5,108 bases of DNA. It comes from Oscillospiraceae bacterium. Lineage in GTDB: Bacteria > Bacillota > Clostridia > Oscillospirales > Oscillospiraceae. Shown here one piece after another: positions 4,805 to 5,108 of the stretch. A model generated the notes under the pieces. It had not been told where the DNA came from. It was given only the letters and a program-made list of their open reading frames with translations, and did no database searches. The stretch's first letter is position 1, and each line of letters opens with the position of its first letter. Location: positions 1 through 5,108 of the forward strand of contig CAJGCI010000138.1 in NCBI GenBank assembly GCA_904501855.1, written 5' to 3'. A program made the translations under genes and the position numbers.

Positions 4805-5108
4805 ATGAGCAAGAACGTGATTTTCTGCTGGTCCGGAACCGGCAACTGTCTCACCATGGCGAAGATCATCGCCGGGGAACTGGGAGACACGGATATCATC
4901 ATGGCCCGCAAAAAACCGGCACGCACCGACGTGACGGATGCCGAGAGAGTGGGGTTCGTGTTCCCGTGCCACGGCGGCGGTGCCCCAGTGGATTTCCTGG
5001 AGTACATGAAGGACGTGAAGATCAGCCCAAACGCCTACACCTTTGCCGTGAGCCAGTCGGCCAGCTACGCCGGCATCGGCCTGCATAAACTCAGCCAGAT
5101 CCACCGTC
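4805..5108 (+). CDS. Flavodoxin-like protein, probably EFR1-type flavodoxin/ferredoxin (5' part only)
   Basis: The first 101 residues are present and the frame runs off the window edge. MSKNVIFCWSGTGNCLTMAK opens with a flavodoxin fold beta strand followed by the FMN phosphate-binding loop SGTGN (10-14). VGFVFPCHGGGAPVDFLEYM (49-68) and a later YTFAVSQSASYAGIGL stretch match the family in which a flavodoxin-like domain is joined to a C-terminal two-cluster 4Fe-4S ferredoxin (EFR1 family), common in anaerobic Clostridia. Cys8 and Cys55 are seen, but the cluster-binding Cys motifs would lie beyond the edge. It has its own promoter region and is separated from mobA by a strong terminator, so it is probably a separate electron-transfer unit rather than part of the molybdenum operon. 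A stand-alone flavodoxin is the alternative. Confidence 0.75.
   Translation, partial: MSKNVIFCWSGTGNCLTMAKIIAGELGDTDIIMARKKPARTDVTDAERVGFVFPCHGGGAPVDFLEYMKDVKISPNAYTFAVSQSASYAGIGLHKLSQIHR

Overview
This 5.1 kb window is GC-rich DNA with strong AGGAGG-type ribosome binding sites, a lipoprotein-type ModA and genes typical of anaerobes. It fits an anaerobic, fairly high-GC Firmicute of the Clostridia/Eubacteriales type. That assignment is an inference from style and gene content, because no rRNA or species marker is present. All recognised genes lie on the + strand.

Layout. Bases 1-35 probably hold the last codons of an unidentified upstream gene. Bases 36-331 are a long non-coding leader: a 26-base inverted repeat (46-71), a densely structured RNA region (about 88-230), a clear intrinsic terminator (234-264) and a small hairpin just before the modA ribosome binding site. 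This arrangement looks like a riboswitch or attenuator. By context a molybdenum/tungsten-cofactor riboswitch is the first hypothesis, but I could not confirm its class. Next comes a molybdate (or tungstate) ABC importer operon: modA (332-1183, lipoprotein), modB (1239-1910, permease) and modC (1907-2959, ATPase, overlapping modB by 4 bases). A possible large-loop terminator and a promoter lie between modC and the next gene.

Bases 3087-3935 encode an unusual three-part protein: an N-terminal NifX/NafY-type Fe-Mo-cofactor-binding domain, a short linker very rich in Cys, His and Asp, and a C-terminal SlyD-type FKBP peptidyl-prolyl isomerase. It is followed by mobA (4002-4577, molybdenum cofactor guanylyltransferase), which ends in a strong 15-bp hairpin terminator. 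After an intergenic region with a TATAAT box and inverted repeats, the window closes inside a flavodoxin-like gene (4805 onward) resembling the N-terminal half of EFR1-type flavodoxin/ferredoxin proteins.

Together the genes describe molybdenum handling: uptake (ModABC), possible metal or cofactor binding and chaperoning (NifX-FKBP fusion), and final nucleotide attachment to molybdopterin (MobA). Molybdoenzymes and the rest of the pterin pathway are not in the window. The two items most worth a second look are the modA leader RNA and the NifX/Cys-His linker/FKBP fusion.
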